Virus record (IMG/VR): IMGVR_UViG_2077657019_000001
Location: 1 to 38,019 of that record
Reading direction: 5' to 3' (one strand)
DNA length: 38,019 nucleotides
From: a virus
Position 1 is the stretch's first letter, and every line of letters begins with the position of its first letter. Position numbers and translations under genes: made by a program. Below the pieces are notes generated by a model that saw only the letters and a list, made by a program, of their open reading frames with translations, did no database searches and had not been told where the DNA came from. This document shows positions 29,940 through 37,957 of this stretch, piece after piece.

Positions 29940-30380
29940 TCACCCCTTGAGTTGATCAATTCCGTGCTGTAGCACGGCTTTACGTAGAGCCATCAAAGCT
30001 TCTATCGCTTCTGTGATTTCGCGCTGACACTGCTCTTGTTCACGAAGAGTCAAACGGCCGTCGGCAAGCGCTTTTTGTATCGTCGAAAGCACATCACCGT
30101 GTTCTTTGCCCGCGTTGAGCACACATTCGAGAATGCTTAAACTTTTGCTCTCCTCTGCTTTGATCGACAGCTCTAGCCCCATCGCTCGGTAGATGGCGTG
30201 ATTACCTGTAAGCAACTGAATCGCGACGGATTCGCGTAGTGTGAGTCGGTGCGTTTCGTTTTGTGGGTTGGCTTTGTTAATCATCACTTGATAATTCGAC
30301 CCCAAACGTCGTGCAATTTCCTTCGGCGGCATATCAGAATCGTGAACCGTGTCATAAATGGCCTGATCAATATGGTCCAT
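29940..30380 (-). CDS. Phage regulatory protein CII family (CP76-like)
   Basis: This 146-residue DNA-binding protein resembles the phage CII/CP76 family, which controls lysogeny or early genes. The N-terminal half has a helix-turn-helix area (PPKEIARRLGSNYQVMINKA). The middle has RLTLRESVAIQLLTGNHAIY, a common signature of the family, and the C-terminal part is a long helix. A clear AGGAG precedes the ATG. It is the second gene after Cro in the leftward early operon, like cII in lambda. Confidence 0.82.
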   Translation of the reverse strand: MDHIDQAIYDTVHDSDMPPKEIARRLGSNYQVMINKANPQNETHRLTLRESVAIQLLTGNHAIYRAMGLELSIKAEESKSLSILECVLNAGKEHGDVLSTIQKALADGRLTLREQEQCQREITEAIEALMALRKAVLQHGIDQLKG

Positions 30381-30427
30381 TGTTTTCTCCTTGATTAATG
30401 AAACGTGGCTGAATACGGTAAAGTTAG

Positions 30428-30640
30428 TTAGTCTTTAATGGCTTGCTGTTCGTGATCGCGTAACAAGTCCGATTCCGACACTGAGCCATTCGTTGCTTTG
30501 GAGATCTGGCGAATATATTTGGCTGGCGCACGTTTGTTCCGCCATAACCAGTTCCAAACATGTGCCTGCTTTACTCCTAAATTTTCAGCCAATGCGGTTT
30601 GACCTCCAACGGTCTCTATAGCTTTTTGTATTGCGGTCAT
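30428..30640 (-). CDS. cro: Cro-like repressor (YdaS/Cro family)
   Basis: This 70-residue helix-turn-helix protein (AIETVGGQTALAENLGVKQA, then VWNWLWRNKRAPA) is the typical Cro/YdaS form. It is divergent from the CI repressor gene and starts the leftward early operon. It would compete with CI at the operators between 30662 and 30725. AGGGA lies upstream of the ATG. Confidence 0.88.
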   Translation of the reverse strand: MTAIQKAIETVGGQTALAENLGVKQAHVWNWLWRNKRAPAKYIRQISKATNGSVSESDLLRDHEQQAIKD

Positions 30641-30661
30641 ATTCCATCCCTACATATTTTT

Positions 30662-30737
30662 GTTGTATTTAAATACAACTTATATGTGTTTGTCAAATAC
30701 ACGTAAAGTTGTAATCATCACAACAAGAAGTTAACTA
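30662..30737. promoter_or_regulatory. CI/Cro operator-promoter region
   Basis: Three dyads lie in the divergent intergenic region: a perfect 18-base palindrome GTTGTATTTAAATACAAC (30662-30679), GTGTTTGTCAAATACAC (30688-30704), and GTTGTAATCATCACAAC (30709-30725). The leftward promoter has TTGACA (30689-30694, minus) with its -10 inside the first palindrome. The rightward cI promoter could be TTGTAA (30709-30714) and TAACTA (30732-30737), a 17-base spacing. Repressor binding would shut both off, as in lambda OR. Confidence 0.78.
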
Positions 30738-30753
30738 GACTGAAAAACTAAAA

Positions 30754-31404
30754 ATGAACATCGCAGAAAGAGTTAAAACCCAACGAATACACTTAGGACT
30801 AACTCAAACAGAGTTGGCTAATAAAGTTGGAATAAGCCAACAGTCATTGCAGAAAATTGAAGATGCTCGGACAAGCAATCCAAGAAAGCTATTAGCACTT
30901 GCGAAAGCCCTTGAATGCACGCCTGAGTGGTTGCAATTTGGTATTGAGGGAGTCAGTTCAGGTGAAGCCGAGAGCAATGTTGAAGCAGCGCCGTTTAAAG
31001 CTCCTAGTAAAAAGCTGCCTGTTGTAAGCCATGTTCAAGCTGGTGCATGGAGCGAAGCTATTGATTATCGCTCATTGGCAGACGATATTGAGTGGGAAGA
31101 AAGCCCATTCTCTGCAAGTGATAACGCTTTTTGGCTAAAAGTCGTGGGCGACAGCATGACATCACCCGTTGGAACTAGCATTCCAGAGGGACATTTAATT
31201 CTAGTCGATCCTGATATTCCGGCTGACAACGGAAGCCTTGTTGTGGCGAAACTTGACGGCACAGATGAGGTAACTTTTAAAAAGTTATATATTGATGCTG
31301 GGCAGAAGTATCTAAAGCCACTTAACCCGAACTACCGCCCTTTTGAAATCAACGGGAATTGCCGTATAGTCGGTGTTGTAAAAGAAGCAAAAGTGAAACT
31401 TTAA
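30754..31404 (+). CDS. cI: Phage CI-type repressor (XRE helix-turn-helix plus S24 peptidase)
   Basis: This is the main repressor of the prophage. Residues about 5-62 are the helix-turn-helix (LGLTQTELANKVGISQQSLQ). Residues 88-216 are the LexA-type self-cleavage domain, with Ala96-Gly97 in HVQAGAWSE as the cut site, Ser134 in VGDSM and Lys176 in VTFKKLY. RecA-stimulated cleavage would induce the phage. No Shine-Dalgarno lies before the ATG, and the predicted transcript leader is only about ten bases, as for lambda cI made from PRM. It ends four bases into the convergent DUF4411 gene. Confidence 0.93.
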   Translation: MNIAERVKTQRIHLGLTQTELANKVGISQQSLQKIEDARTSNPRKLLALAKALECTPEWLQFGIEGVSSGEAESNVEAAPFKAPSKKLPVVSHVQAGAWSEAIDYRSLADDIEWEESPFSASDNAFWLKVVGDSMTSPVGTSIPEGHLILVDPDIPADNGSLVVAKLDGTDEVTFKKLYIDAGQKYLKPLNPNYRPFEINGNCRIVGVVKEAKVKL

Positions 31405-31949
31405 GCGCTAAGGCTAAACCTTGCTTCAAGCGTACGAAGTAAGGTAAAACAGTCAATTACCTCAATACCAAAATGTTTACATACATTAGGTACTTTTACT
31501 TTGGTTGAGTTTTCAGCAACTAGCTTTTCGTGAGTGACTACAGCAACTTCCCCACCCAATTCCTTTATTGACATTGCTTTAGAAATTATCCAAGGGTCAG
31601 CGCCATCCAAGAAGCTGTCTCTATTAGCCTCATTTAAGTGCGGTTGATCCATTAAATATTCCACAACTTCTACAAAGCAATTTTGTGTTAAGTCGTCCTC
31701 ATCATCAATGAAATGCTCATCGCGTTCTTTAACCCAAAGACTAAGTTTGTCCTCTTGCTTTTGAGTTTCACCAGCTCTGGCTTTCGCTGGCTTCGGTTGT
31801 TTCAGCTCTTTTTGAACTTGCTTAATTGACGTTATTTGGCCACTTTTGTACGACTTGTCTAAGAATGCCCAAAATCCAGGACAAAAATCCATATCGTAAT
31901 AAGACCCTTGTGCCTGAATGTAAATATTCGCATCTAGTAAGTACAGCAT
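31401..31949 (-). CDS. DUF4411 family protein, PIN-like putative toxin or nuclease
   Basis: This 182-residue protein starts LYLLDANIYIQA, the first acidic motif of PIN-like nucleases. It also has QITSIKQVQKEL, a second acidic motif in DGADPWIISKA, and AVVTHEKL near the end, the DUF4411 pattern. Such genes usually pair with an ImmA/IrrE gene that also carries an XRE domain, as here: its start overlaps the stop of that gene by one base. It is probably a toxin partner or an effector in phage-phage competition. It converges with cI, overlapping by four bases. Confidence 0.8.
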   Translation of the reverse strand: MLYLLDANIYIQAQGSYYDMDFCPGFWAFLDKSYKSGQITSIKQVQKELKQPKPAKARAGETQKQEDKLSLWVKERDEHFIDDEDDLTQNCFVEVVEYLMDQPHLNEANRDSFLDGADPWIISKAMSIKELGGEVAVVTHEKLVAENSTKVKVPNVCKHFGIEVIDCFTLLRTLEARFSLSA

Positions 31950-33073
31950 TAAATACCTAGTTCCTTGGCTAAATTTTTTACGTTTAAAGGCTTGGTGCCT
32001 AATAAATGCCCTGCATCGCGCAGTAACATACGTCCGCTTAGTGCTTCGGATACAACTGCACTAGCAAAACTCTTTCCAAGCCGAGAAATTTTGGTCGTAT
32101 AGTAAGATGGCCCACCATTGGAGTTACGCTCATGATCTTTCTTGTAGCTTTCGATCATTGAGTAATATTGAGCTTCCGTAATCAACCCTAGCGTTAACGC
32201 CCTTCTGACAATAACCCATCGACTCACATGGAAATGCTTAGCAATTGCACTAACATGTAGTCGCCAATCTTTCTCAATCCAGACTTGAAGGAATTCATCT
32301 TCTGGTACTAGAAACTCAGCGGCAATTGCGTTGCATTTGGCTTCTTCTTTACGATGGTTGCTTGGACTAACATCTGAAAGGCCGCTCTGACCGATCCAAA
32401 TGTGAGCCAACTCATGAAGCATGGTGAAAAGTTGCGCCGTTTGCGCATCTGCACTGTTAATAAAAATAACTGGGGCAACGTCATCACAGATAGCAAAACC
32501 TCGAAATTCTTGAACTAATAGCGGTTTACTTTTCCCACCAAGGTCTCGTTCTCTCATTACCATTATGCCCAACTTCTCAATGTGTTGGCGCACAACTCTT
32601 TCATAATCATCCCATCTACCTGAACGTTTCGCTGGCAATGAAAGCCTGTTGCGCATATCAGCAACGACCGAAGACGTATCACTATCCATAGTAAATTGAG
32701 TTATAAAGGAATTCTCAAGCTTAAGGTTATCTTTACGATATTCCTTATACCACTCTTGGCGCTCTAACACTTTTCGGATTATTGCTATCAAAGAAGCGCT
32801 AGGTTTTTGTAGCTCTCTTCCATCAATAGTTCGTAAATCTGGTATTGGTAGATCGTCGGCTGGCGGCTGCTTGGCAAAAAGTAAACCGAAAGAAATTAAG
32901 GTTTTATCTGCAATATTTCTGGCTTGTGCCATAGATGGCGCATTTTCACCATTTTCCCAAGCTATTACTTTTTCCTCCTTAACACCTAAGGCATCTGCGA
33001 GTTGAGACACAGACATACCCGCACGCACGCGCGCCCAAATAATATTGGCAGGGTTAATAAGTGCTTTGCTCAT
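31949..33073 (-). CDS. XRE-ImmA/IrrE metallopeptidase fusion, DUF4411 partner
   Basis: This 374-residue protein joins an N-terminal helix-turn-helix (ARVRAGMSVSQLADALGVKE, about 14-55) to a zinc peptidase domain with FTMLHELAHIW (HELAH at 220-224) and EFLVP with a likely third ligand Glu253. ImmA/IrrE proteases cut repressors, and the fused DNA-binding part probably represses its own operon. I start it at the ATG at 33073. The longer frame to 33145 would read through TATACT, a probable promoter -10. It lies next to cI, so cleavage of a repressor is a possible second induction route. Confidence 0.86.
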   Translation of the reverse strand: MSKALINPANIIWARVRAGMSVSQLADALGVKEEKVIAWENGENAPSMAQARNIADKTLISFGLLFAKQPPADDLPIPDLRTIDGRELQKPSASLIAIIRKVLERQEWYKEYRKDNLKLENSFITQFTMDSDTSSVVADMRNRLSLPAKRSGRWDDYERVVRQHIEKLGIMVMRERDLGGKSKPLLVQEFRGFAICDDVAPVIFINSADAQTAQLFTMLHELAHIWIGQSGLSDVSPSNHRKEEAKCNAIAAEFLVPEDEFLQVWIEKDWRLHVSAIAKHFHVSRWVIVRRALTLGLITEAQYYSMIESYKKDHERNSNGGPSYYTTKISRLGKSFASAVVSEALSGRMLLRDAGHLLGTKPLNVKNLAKELGI

Positions 33074-33145
33074 AGTAGATAAACCTAGATAGATAATTCT
33101 TAAAGTATAGCCAAAGAAAGGAGGTCGAAAAGAAAGCCAATCCAT

Positions 33146-33334
33146 GACTGTAGACAGATTAAAACTTAACTATAAGCGTCTTGGCAATACATTCAGCATT
33201 AAATAGATAAAAAACGAAATTTTTAAATTTACACAAACAACATAAGAAATCTGCATAACAACTTTTTAGTGTTGACTAAACCTAATATTTGGTTGTATAT
33301 TTGTCTAACACTTTACAACCAAAGGATAGGAATC
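33146..33334 (+). promoter_or_regulatory. Promoter and dyads of the csrA operon
   Basis: TTGACT (33272-33277), an 18-base spacer and TATATT (33296-33301) form a rightward promoter. TTTAGT GTTG ACTAAA (33265-33280) is a perfect dyad over the -35. GGTTGT and ACAACC (33291-33296 and 33315-33320) flank the -10 and share half-site bases with the CI/Cro operators. The rest of the spacer, 33146-33260, is AT-rich without a visible gene. Confidence 0.62.
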
Positions 33335-33523
33335 ATGCTTGTAATCACACGTAAACTTGGCGAAGTAATCAACATCGGTGACGACATCGAAGTCACTGTC
33401 TTAAGTGTTAAGGGGAATAGCGTGCGCCTAGGCGTTGAAGCCCCCAAAGAAACTACAATCCATCGAGAAGAAATCTATAAGCGAATCCAAGCTCAAAAAG
33501 CCTTGGATGCGGAAGTAGCGTAG
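33335..33523 (+). CDS. csrA: Carbon storage regulator CsrA/RsmA, phage-borne paralogue
   Basis: This RNA-binding protein regulates translation by binding GGA motifs in mRNA leaders. It is a 62-residue form with [20 protein letters not shown], then [19 protein letters not shown] and HREEIYKRI, including the RNA-contact residues near Leu4 and Arg44. The start is ATG at 33335 with AGGA upstream; longer frames cross the promoter. It lies inside the prophage beside regulatory genes, so it is a phage copy that could reprogram host Csr targets. Its own leader contains two GGA-type sites next to the start. Confidence 0.93.
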   Translation: MLVITRKLGEVINIGDDIEVTVLSVKGNSVRLGVEAPKETTIHREEIYKRIQAQKALDAEVA

Positions 33524-33542
33524 CAATAAGGGGGACTTAGTT

Positions 33543-33974
33543 ATGAGTTTCGCTGTATTCGGAGCATCAGTTGAAGATGCTAAAAAGCTTGCCCATAAGC
33601 GCCTATCAAAGATTGAGAAGGATGGCATGAGCACTTGCCTTGAGAAGGTTGGGAAATGGAATCCTCAGAAAAAGCTAACTATTTCCGACCGCTGCATAGA
33701 ATCCGTCGCAAAGACTGGAGAGATTCCTCAGACACTTTGGGTCGAAGCGTTTCAGGAACTTGTACAAGTCAACATGAAGTCGATGAAACCCAAACAGGTC
33801 TCTCCTCTTTATGGGGCACCGGAGCGTTGCTATGAGTTTATTAGTCTCGCTAAACGCTTTGGGGCTTTGAGAATGACGATTAGACAACGAGTACGCTGCG
33901 AATCCTCAAAGAAACCCGGTAAGTTTGAAACTAAGTGGGAAGACTTTAATCCAACACAAAAAAGGCGTCATTAA
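33543..33974 (+). CDS. Unknown phage protein downstream of csrA
   Basis: This 143-residue basic protein begins MSFAVFGASVEDAKKLAHKR and has a repeated pattern of helices with scattered Cys residues. AGGGGGA lies upstream of the ATG. It is separated from csrA by 19 bases and from the next gene by two, so all three are one rightward operon. I recognise no domain. The basic C-terminus (RVRCESSKKPGKFETKW) could touch nucleic acid. Confidence 0.65.
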   Translation: MSFAVFGASVEDAKKLAHKRLSKIEKDGMSTCLEKVGKWNPQKKLTISDRCIESVAKTGEIPQTLWVEAFQELVQVNMKSMKPKQVSPLYGAPERCYEFISLAKRFGALRMTIRQRVRCESSKKPGKFETKWEDFNPTQKRRH

Positions 33975-33976
33975 TC

Positions 33977-34207
33977 ATGACCGAGCGACAAATTCAACGA
34001 TATAGAAACCTGCTACTCAAGTACCTTGAAGACGAAACGCCGGAAAAGCAATGCTATTCACCGGAGCTCATCTTTCAGGATGTTTTGTATTTGATGGGCA
34101 TTGCCATTGATGAACAAAAATATGGCGCCGCGCAAGGGTTTGATGAATTCAAGCTGCTGTTAACAGAAATAATAAAAGGACAGAACAGGAACAAATATGA
34201 CTTCTAA
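33977..34207 (+). CDS. Small unknown phage protein
   Basis: This 76-residue protein starts MTERQIQRYRNLLLKYLEDE and is mainly helical and amphipathic. It begins two bases after the previous stop and overlaps the PrtN-like gene by 11 bases, so it is real by operon context. No family is recognised. Confidence 0.65.
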   Translation: MTERQIQRYRNLLLKYLEDETPEKQCYSPELIFQDVLYLMGIAIDEQKYGAAQGFDEFKLLLTEIIKGQNRNKYDF

Positions 34208-34556
34208 AACGTTATTTTTACTAATGGCTGAGTTTGAGGGGCGAACGGCAGTCCCGCTTGCTGAGGCCTTGCATTACACAAACTACACAACCCTAGCAGA
34301 AGCCAACAAAGCTGCTAATGCAGCAACATTGTCTATTCCTGCATTTCGTATGGCGGATTCACAAAAGAGCCCGTATATGGTTCATTTGGAAGATCTGGCT
34401 GTTTGCATCGATGCAGCGCGCAAAAAAGCGATGGAGAGCAGTTATTTGCTCTCTGGTAAAGCGCCGATTATCGAGAGAGCGTCTAAAAATCCCCCGCCTG
34501 TTATTTCTAATAGACGAGGCAGACGAGAAAAAGCTACGGTGATGGCTGGCCAATAA
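34197..34556 (+). CDS. PrtN family protein (pyocin activator / excisionase-like)
   Basis: This 119-residue DNA-binding protein has the PrtN pattern: TLFLLMAEFEGRTAVPLAEA and then LSIPAFRMADSQKSPYMVHL with EDLAVCIDAARK. In Pseudomonas PrtN activates pyocin genes after DNA damage. In prophages, relatives next to the integrase are thought to act as excisionases or activators. It lies directly before the integrase, converging with it and overlapping its 3' end by 23 bases. Both roles are possible here. Confidence 0.85.
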   Translation: MTSKTLFLLMAEFEGRTAVPLAEALHYTNYTTLAEANKAANAATLSIPAFRMADSQKSPYMVHLEDLAVCIDAARKKAMESSYLLSGKAPIIERASKNPPPVISNRRGRREKATVMAGQ

Positions 34557-35676
34557 GCCCAGCCTCACCAAGCTCTTTACCCAATACTGAATATTTGTCG
34601 TAATAACCTGCTTGGGTTAAATGCGTATATCGAGCAAGATTTGACCAGCTTCGATGCCCTGAAACCATGCTTACCTCTGGCACACTGAGTTGTAGCTCAA
34701 ATAGATGACTCACCCCTTCGTGCCGTAGATCGTGAAACGTTAAATCTTCTATATCAGCCCAGCGACACGCTCTTTGAAATGCGGCACCTATTGTACTTTC
34801 AGCATACGGAAATATCCGAGACTCACCTTCTACTTTAGGCTGTTTTTCGATCAATTTAATTGCGCGGCGCGGAAGAAACAATGTCATATTGTTCCCTATT
34901 TTTTTACGAGGATGCTTCATGTCTTTGACGAGAATGGTTCCCTTCAGTGCATCAAGGTCATTCCATTCCAATCGAACGATCTCTCCTAAACGACGCGCTG
35001 AAAACACGGCAAATAGTACGATGTCGTCGAGAGGTGTTTTAAATTCAGACATGCGACCTTTGCCATTTTTTTCCCTGTGCTTGTATGAACAGATTTTTTG
35101 CAGTTCGTCATAAGTCGGTCGTCGGTCTCGGCATGTTGAACGATCGACGATGCCAAGCTGAGAAGCAACGCCTGATGCGTCCTCTATCTCTTGTAGGTTA
35201 ACCGGTATTGACCAGGCAACTCTTGCATATTTGGCTAACACTCGAATGTACGCTAAATCTTGAAGTACTGTTGCAGGTTTAGCGTTGTCCTCGTCATGAC
35301 GTTTTCGTAAATAATTCAAAATATCAGACGCTGTTATTTCTGCTAAAGCAATCGTAGATAATATGGGCTCTTCACTCATTAGCCTCATTGTTCCACGCTT
35401 TGTCTTACCTAAAGGTTTCGGTACGTTTTCATGCTCTTTTAGATACCTTGCCATAGCCTGCGCAATCGATAAATCAGACAATGACTTTCCATTTGCCAAC
35501 AGTTTTTTAACTTCGGCTTCTCTATTTGCTGCCCACAATCGAGCATTTTTTTCAGCACCACGCCCTTCAAAGCTTTTAGCCTCACTAAAAGCTTGCACTC
35601 CAGCTTTCATTATTCGAATCTGAGCAGAGTGAACAACTGTCCCATCCTTTTTTTTCCTAGTTTTAAATGTAGCCAT
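34534..35676 (-). CDS. int: Prophage integrase (tyrosine recombinase) at dusA
   Basis: This 380-residue integrase has an N-terminal arm-binding region (MATFKTRKKKDGTVVHSAQI), a core-binding domain (about 65-165), and a catalytic domain. The catalytic residues are Arg229 in ARRLGE, Lys254 region, His315 and Arg318 in HDLRHEG, His341 in GHRSW and Tyr350 in LARYTHL. It lies less than 200 bases from the start of dusA, a known integration site, with its own start facing dusA. I use the ATG at 35676; the longer frame to 35850 covers a large palindrome and no ribosome site. Confidence 0.93.
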   Translation of the reverse strand: MATFKTRKKKDGTVVHSAQIRIMKAGVQAFSEAKSFEGRGAEKNARLWAANREAEVKKLLANGKSLSDLSIAQAMARYLKEHENVPKPLGKTKRGTMRLMSEEPILSTIALAEITASDILNYLRKRHDEDNAKPATVLQDLAYIRVLAKYARVAWSIPVNLQEIEDASGVASQLGIVDRSTCRDRRPTYDELQKICSYKHREKNGKGRMSEFKTPLDDIVLFAVFSARRLGEIVRLEWNDLDALKGTILVKDMKHPRKKIGNNMTLFLPRRAIKLIEKQPKVEGESRIFPYAESTIGAAFQRACRWADIEDLTFHDLRHEGVSHLFELQLSVPEVSMVSGHRSWSNLARYTHLTQAGYYDKYSVLGKELGEAGLIGQPSP

Positions 35677-35742
35677 GCTGGTTAGCATCCTTGTAAGTAT
35701 GTGACATAATAGAGCGACAAAATCTGGTGTTATGCGTTGCTG

Positions 35743-35814
35743 GTGTAAAAAAATTACACACCAATACATAGGCTTCTCAACAAGCAATTTACTACAAAGA
35801 TTTTTGTAGTAAAT
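35743..35814. promoter_or_regulatory. Strong palindromes between integrase and dusA
   Basis: ATTTACTACAAA and TTTGTAGTAAAT (35787-35798 and 35803-35814) form a perfect 12-base inverted repeat with a four-base centre. GTGTAA and TTACAC (35743-35759) form a smaller one with five As in the middle. They could be int operators, integrase arm sites, or a PrtN-like protein target. A T-tail is absent on both strands, so a simple terminator is less likely. Confidence 0.6.
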
Positions 35815-35868
35815 GAGTAGCAACATACTACCTAGAACGCCAAAAAACACCCAATAACAGACTTAAAT

Positions 35869-36915
35869 ATGCTACAAGAAAACAGCGAAAAAACAAGCTC
35901 AAACCCTTATAAATCAAGGGATACAATAGACAGACGCTTTAGCGTTGCGCCCATGCTCGACTGGACAACCCGCGATTACAGAGTCTTTGCACGTACTCTG
36001 ACGAAACATACTCTGCTTTACACTGAGATGGTAACAACGGGCGCGATTTTACAGGGCGACAACCCTGAGCGTTTTTTAAAGTATGACGATTGTGAGCACC
36101 CTATCGCATTGCAGTTAGGCGGTTCTGATGCGGTGGCATTGGCGACGTGCGCTAAAATAGCGGAGACGTTTCACTATGATGAGGTGAACCTCAACGTTGG
36201 TTGTCCGAGTGACCGCGTTCAAAACAGTCTTATTGGAGCCTGTTTGATGGCCTACCCTGATAAGGTCGCCGATATACTAAAAGCAATGCAAGACGCGACG
36301 TCTATTCCAGTTACTATTAAACACCGAATTGGGTTAGACGATCAGCAAGAATACAGTATTTTAAGAGACTTCGTGGGGACCGTCGCTGATACGGGCATTC
36401 AGACTTTTATCGTGCACGCACGAAACGCCATTTTGCAGGGGTTGAGTCCAAAAGAAAATCGCGAAATTCCGCCGCTTAAATACGATTATGTTTATCAGCT
36501 AAAGAAAGATTTTCCTGACCTTGAAATCATTATTAATGGCGGCATTAAGACAATAGATGAGACTATTTCTCACTTGGATCATGTAGATGGTGTTATGATG
36601 GGCCGAGAAGCCTATAACAACCCATGGATTCTAAGCGACATTGATACAAAAGTGTATGGTGCGTCTGCTTGTGTAAATAACCGCTTTGAAGCCTTGGAAA
36701 GATTTGTTCCCTATGTTGAGGAGCAACTGGCTAAAGGCGAACGGTTGATGCACATGACACGCCATATTCTGGGCATTTTTCACGGATTGCCCGGTGGAAA
36801 GCAGTTTAGACGCTACCTTTCCGAAAACGGTCACAAAACCGACGCGAAAATCGATATATTATTAGAAGCAATTGAAATTGTTCGCAAACAAACAACGAAA
36901 CACACATGCATATAA
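35869..36915 (+). CDS. dusA: tRNA-dihydrouridine(20/20a) synthase DusA
   Basis: This FMN enzyme reduces U20/U20a in tRNA. Key residues are Cys112 in [12 protein letters not shown], the catalytic acid, and Lys151-His152 in [11 protein letters not shown], with FMN-binding stretches IINGGIKT and [13 protein letters not shown]. Length 348 is close to E. coli DusA. The first 20 residues are atypical, and no good ribosome site lies before the ATG. This fits a prophage insertion that replaced the original 5' end while keeping the reading frame. Confidence 0.96.
   Translation: MLQENSEKTSSNPYKSRDTIDRRFSVAPMLDWTTRDYRVFARTLTKHTLLYTEMVTTGAILQGDNPERFLKYDDCEHPIALQLGGSDAVALATCAKIAETFHYDEVNLNVGCPSDRVQNSLIGACLMAYPDKVADILKAMQDATSIPVTIKHRIGLDDQQEYSILRDFVGTVADTGIQTFIVHARNAILQGLSPKENREIPPLKYDYVYQLKKDFPDLEIIINGGIKTIDETISHLDHVDGVMMGREAYNNPWILSDIDTKVYGASACVNNRFEALERFVPYVEEQLAKGERLMHMTRHILGIFHGLPGGKQFRRYLSENGHKTDAKIDILLEAIEIVRKQTTKHTCI
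35930..35970. other. Candidate attachment site (attR) at the 5' end of dusA
   Basis: The segment coding for [11 protein letters not shown] lies near the start of dusA and is the part that dusA-targeting integrases are known to use as the crossover. Int and dusA starts are divergent with 192 bases between them, the layout seen in other dusA islands. The matching left site is not in the window, so the core cannot be defined. Confidence 0.4.
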
Positions 36916-36928
36916 AAAGGATAAAGCA

Positions 36929-37879
36929 ATGAGCAATAAGTTATCCCAACTAAAAGAATTCACGACCATTGTTGCTGATACTGGCGACATTACCGCTATT
37001 AAAGAGTTTTTGCCTGAAGACGCGACAACCAACCCTTCTTTGATGCTCAAAGCATCGCTTATTCCTGAGTATGCTCCTTTTATTGATCAAGCGATTAGCT
37101 GGGCGAAAGAACAAAGCGATGATGCAGCGCAACAATTGATCGACGCAGGAGACAAGTTAGCCGTTATTATCGGCTGCGAAATTCTAAAATACGTGCCTGG
37201 CCGCGTTTCTACCGAGGTTGATGCTCGTTTGTCTTACGACAAAGAGGCAACAATCGAAAAAGCACGTCGCTTAATTGCGCTGTACGAAGAAGCCGGCATT
37301 ACACGTGACCGCATTTTGATTAAAGCCGCTTCCACTTGGGAAGGGATTAAAGCAGCAGAAGAGCTGGAAAAAGAAGGCATTAACTGCAACCTTACTTTGT
37401 TGTTCTCTTTTGCTCAAGCGCAAGCGTGTGCTGAAGCCAATGTTACTTTGATCTCGCCTTTTGTAGGTCGAATTTTAGATTGGTACAAAAAATCGACAGG
37501 CGAAGCATACACAGCTGAAACAGACCCAGGCGTTGTCTCCGTCACGAAAATCTACGACTACTACAAGCAACACGGTTACAAAACCATTGTAATGGGTGCG
37601 AGCTTCCGTAACATCGGCGAGATTGAGCAACTGGCCGGCTGTGACCGTCTAACCATTAGCCCTGCACTTCTAGAAGAACTTAAAAATGACGAGGGCACAT
37701 TGGAGCGCAAATTGACGCCAGTGTCTTCGACAACACCGGCTGGCGAATCTATTACTGAATCCGCTTTCCGCTGGGAAATGAACGAAGACGCAATGGCTAC
37801 GGAAAAGCTAGCGGAAGGCATTCGTAACTTCGCTGTTGACCAACGTAAGCTGGAAGACCTACTTACTGCTAAATTGTAA
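36929..37879 (+). CDS. talB: Transaldolase B
   Basis: This enzyme of the non-oxidative pentose phosphate pathway moves a three-carbon unit between sugar phosphates. Schiff-base Lys132 lies in [13 protein letters not shown], and other signatures are [12 protein letters not shown] and [17 protein letters not shown]. Length is 316, as for E. coli TalB (317). The start at 36929 has AAGG eight bases upstream and follows the dusA stop by 13 bases, so both genes may be cotranscribed. It is a host gene, outside the prophage. Confidence 0.97.
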   Translation: MSNKLSQLKEFTTIVADTGDITAIKEFLPEDATTNPSLMLKASLIPEYAPFIDQAISWAKEQSDDAAQQLIDAGDKLAVIIGCEILKYVPGRVSTEVDARLSYDKEATIEKARRLIALYEEAGITRDRILIKAASTWEGIKAAEELEKEGINCNLTLLFSFAQAQACAEANVTLISPFVGRILDWYKKSTGEAYTAETDPGVVSVTKIYDYYKQHGYKTIVMGASFRNIGEIEQLAGCDRLTISPALLEELKNDEGTLERKLTPVSSTTPAGESITESAFRWEMNEDAMATEKLAEGIRNFAVDQRKLEDLLTAKL

Positions 37880-37920
37880 AACTTTCTTGACTCACTAAGA
37901 AATAAAAAAAGAAAGAAAAA

Positions 37921-37957
37921 AGAGCAGATGCCCATCTAGGCATCTGCTCTTTTTGTT
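37921..37957 (+). terminator. Rho-independent terminator after transaldolase
   Basis: AGAGCAGATGCC and GGCATCTGCTCT form a 12-base stem with a six-base loop, followed by TTTTGTTT. An A-rich stretch lies before it, so it can also work on the other strand. Confidence 0.9.

Noticed and set aside
33319-33325. CCAAAGG before csrA matches the b' segment of C4 copy 2
   Set aside because: Only seven bases match, the a2-type partner TTGAGAC is absent from the csrA leader, and a seven-base match is expected by chance several times in a window of this size.
34534-35870. tRNA gene as integration target
   Set aside because: No tRNA-like cloverleaf is visible at either end; dusA is the adjacent target.
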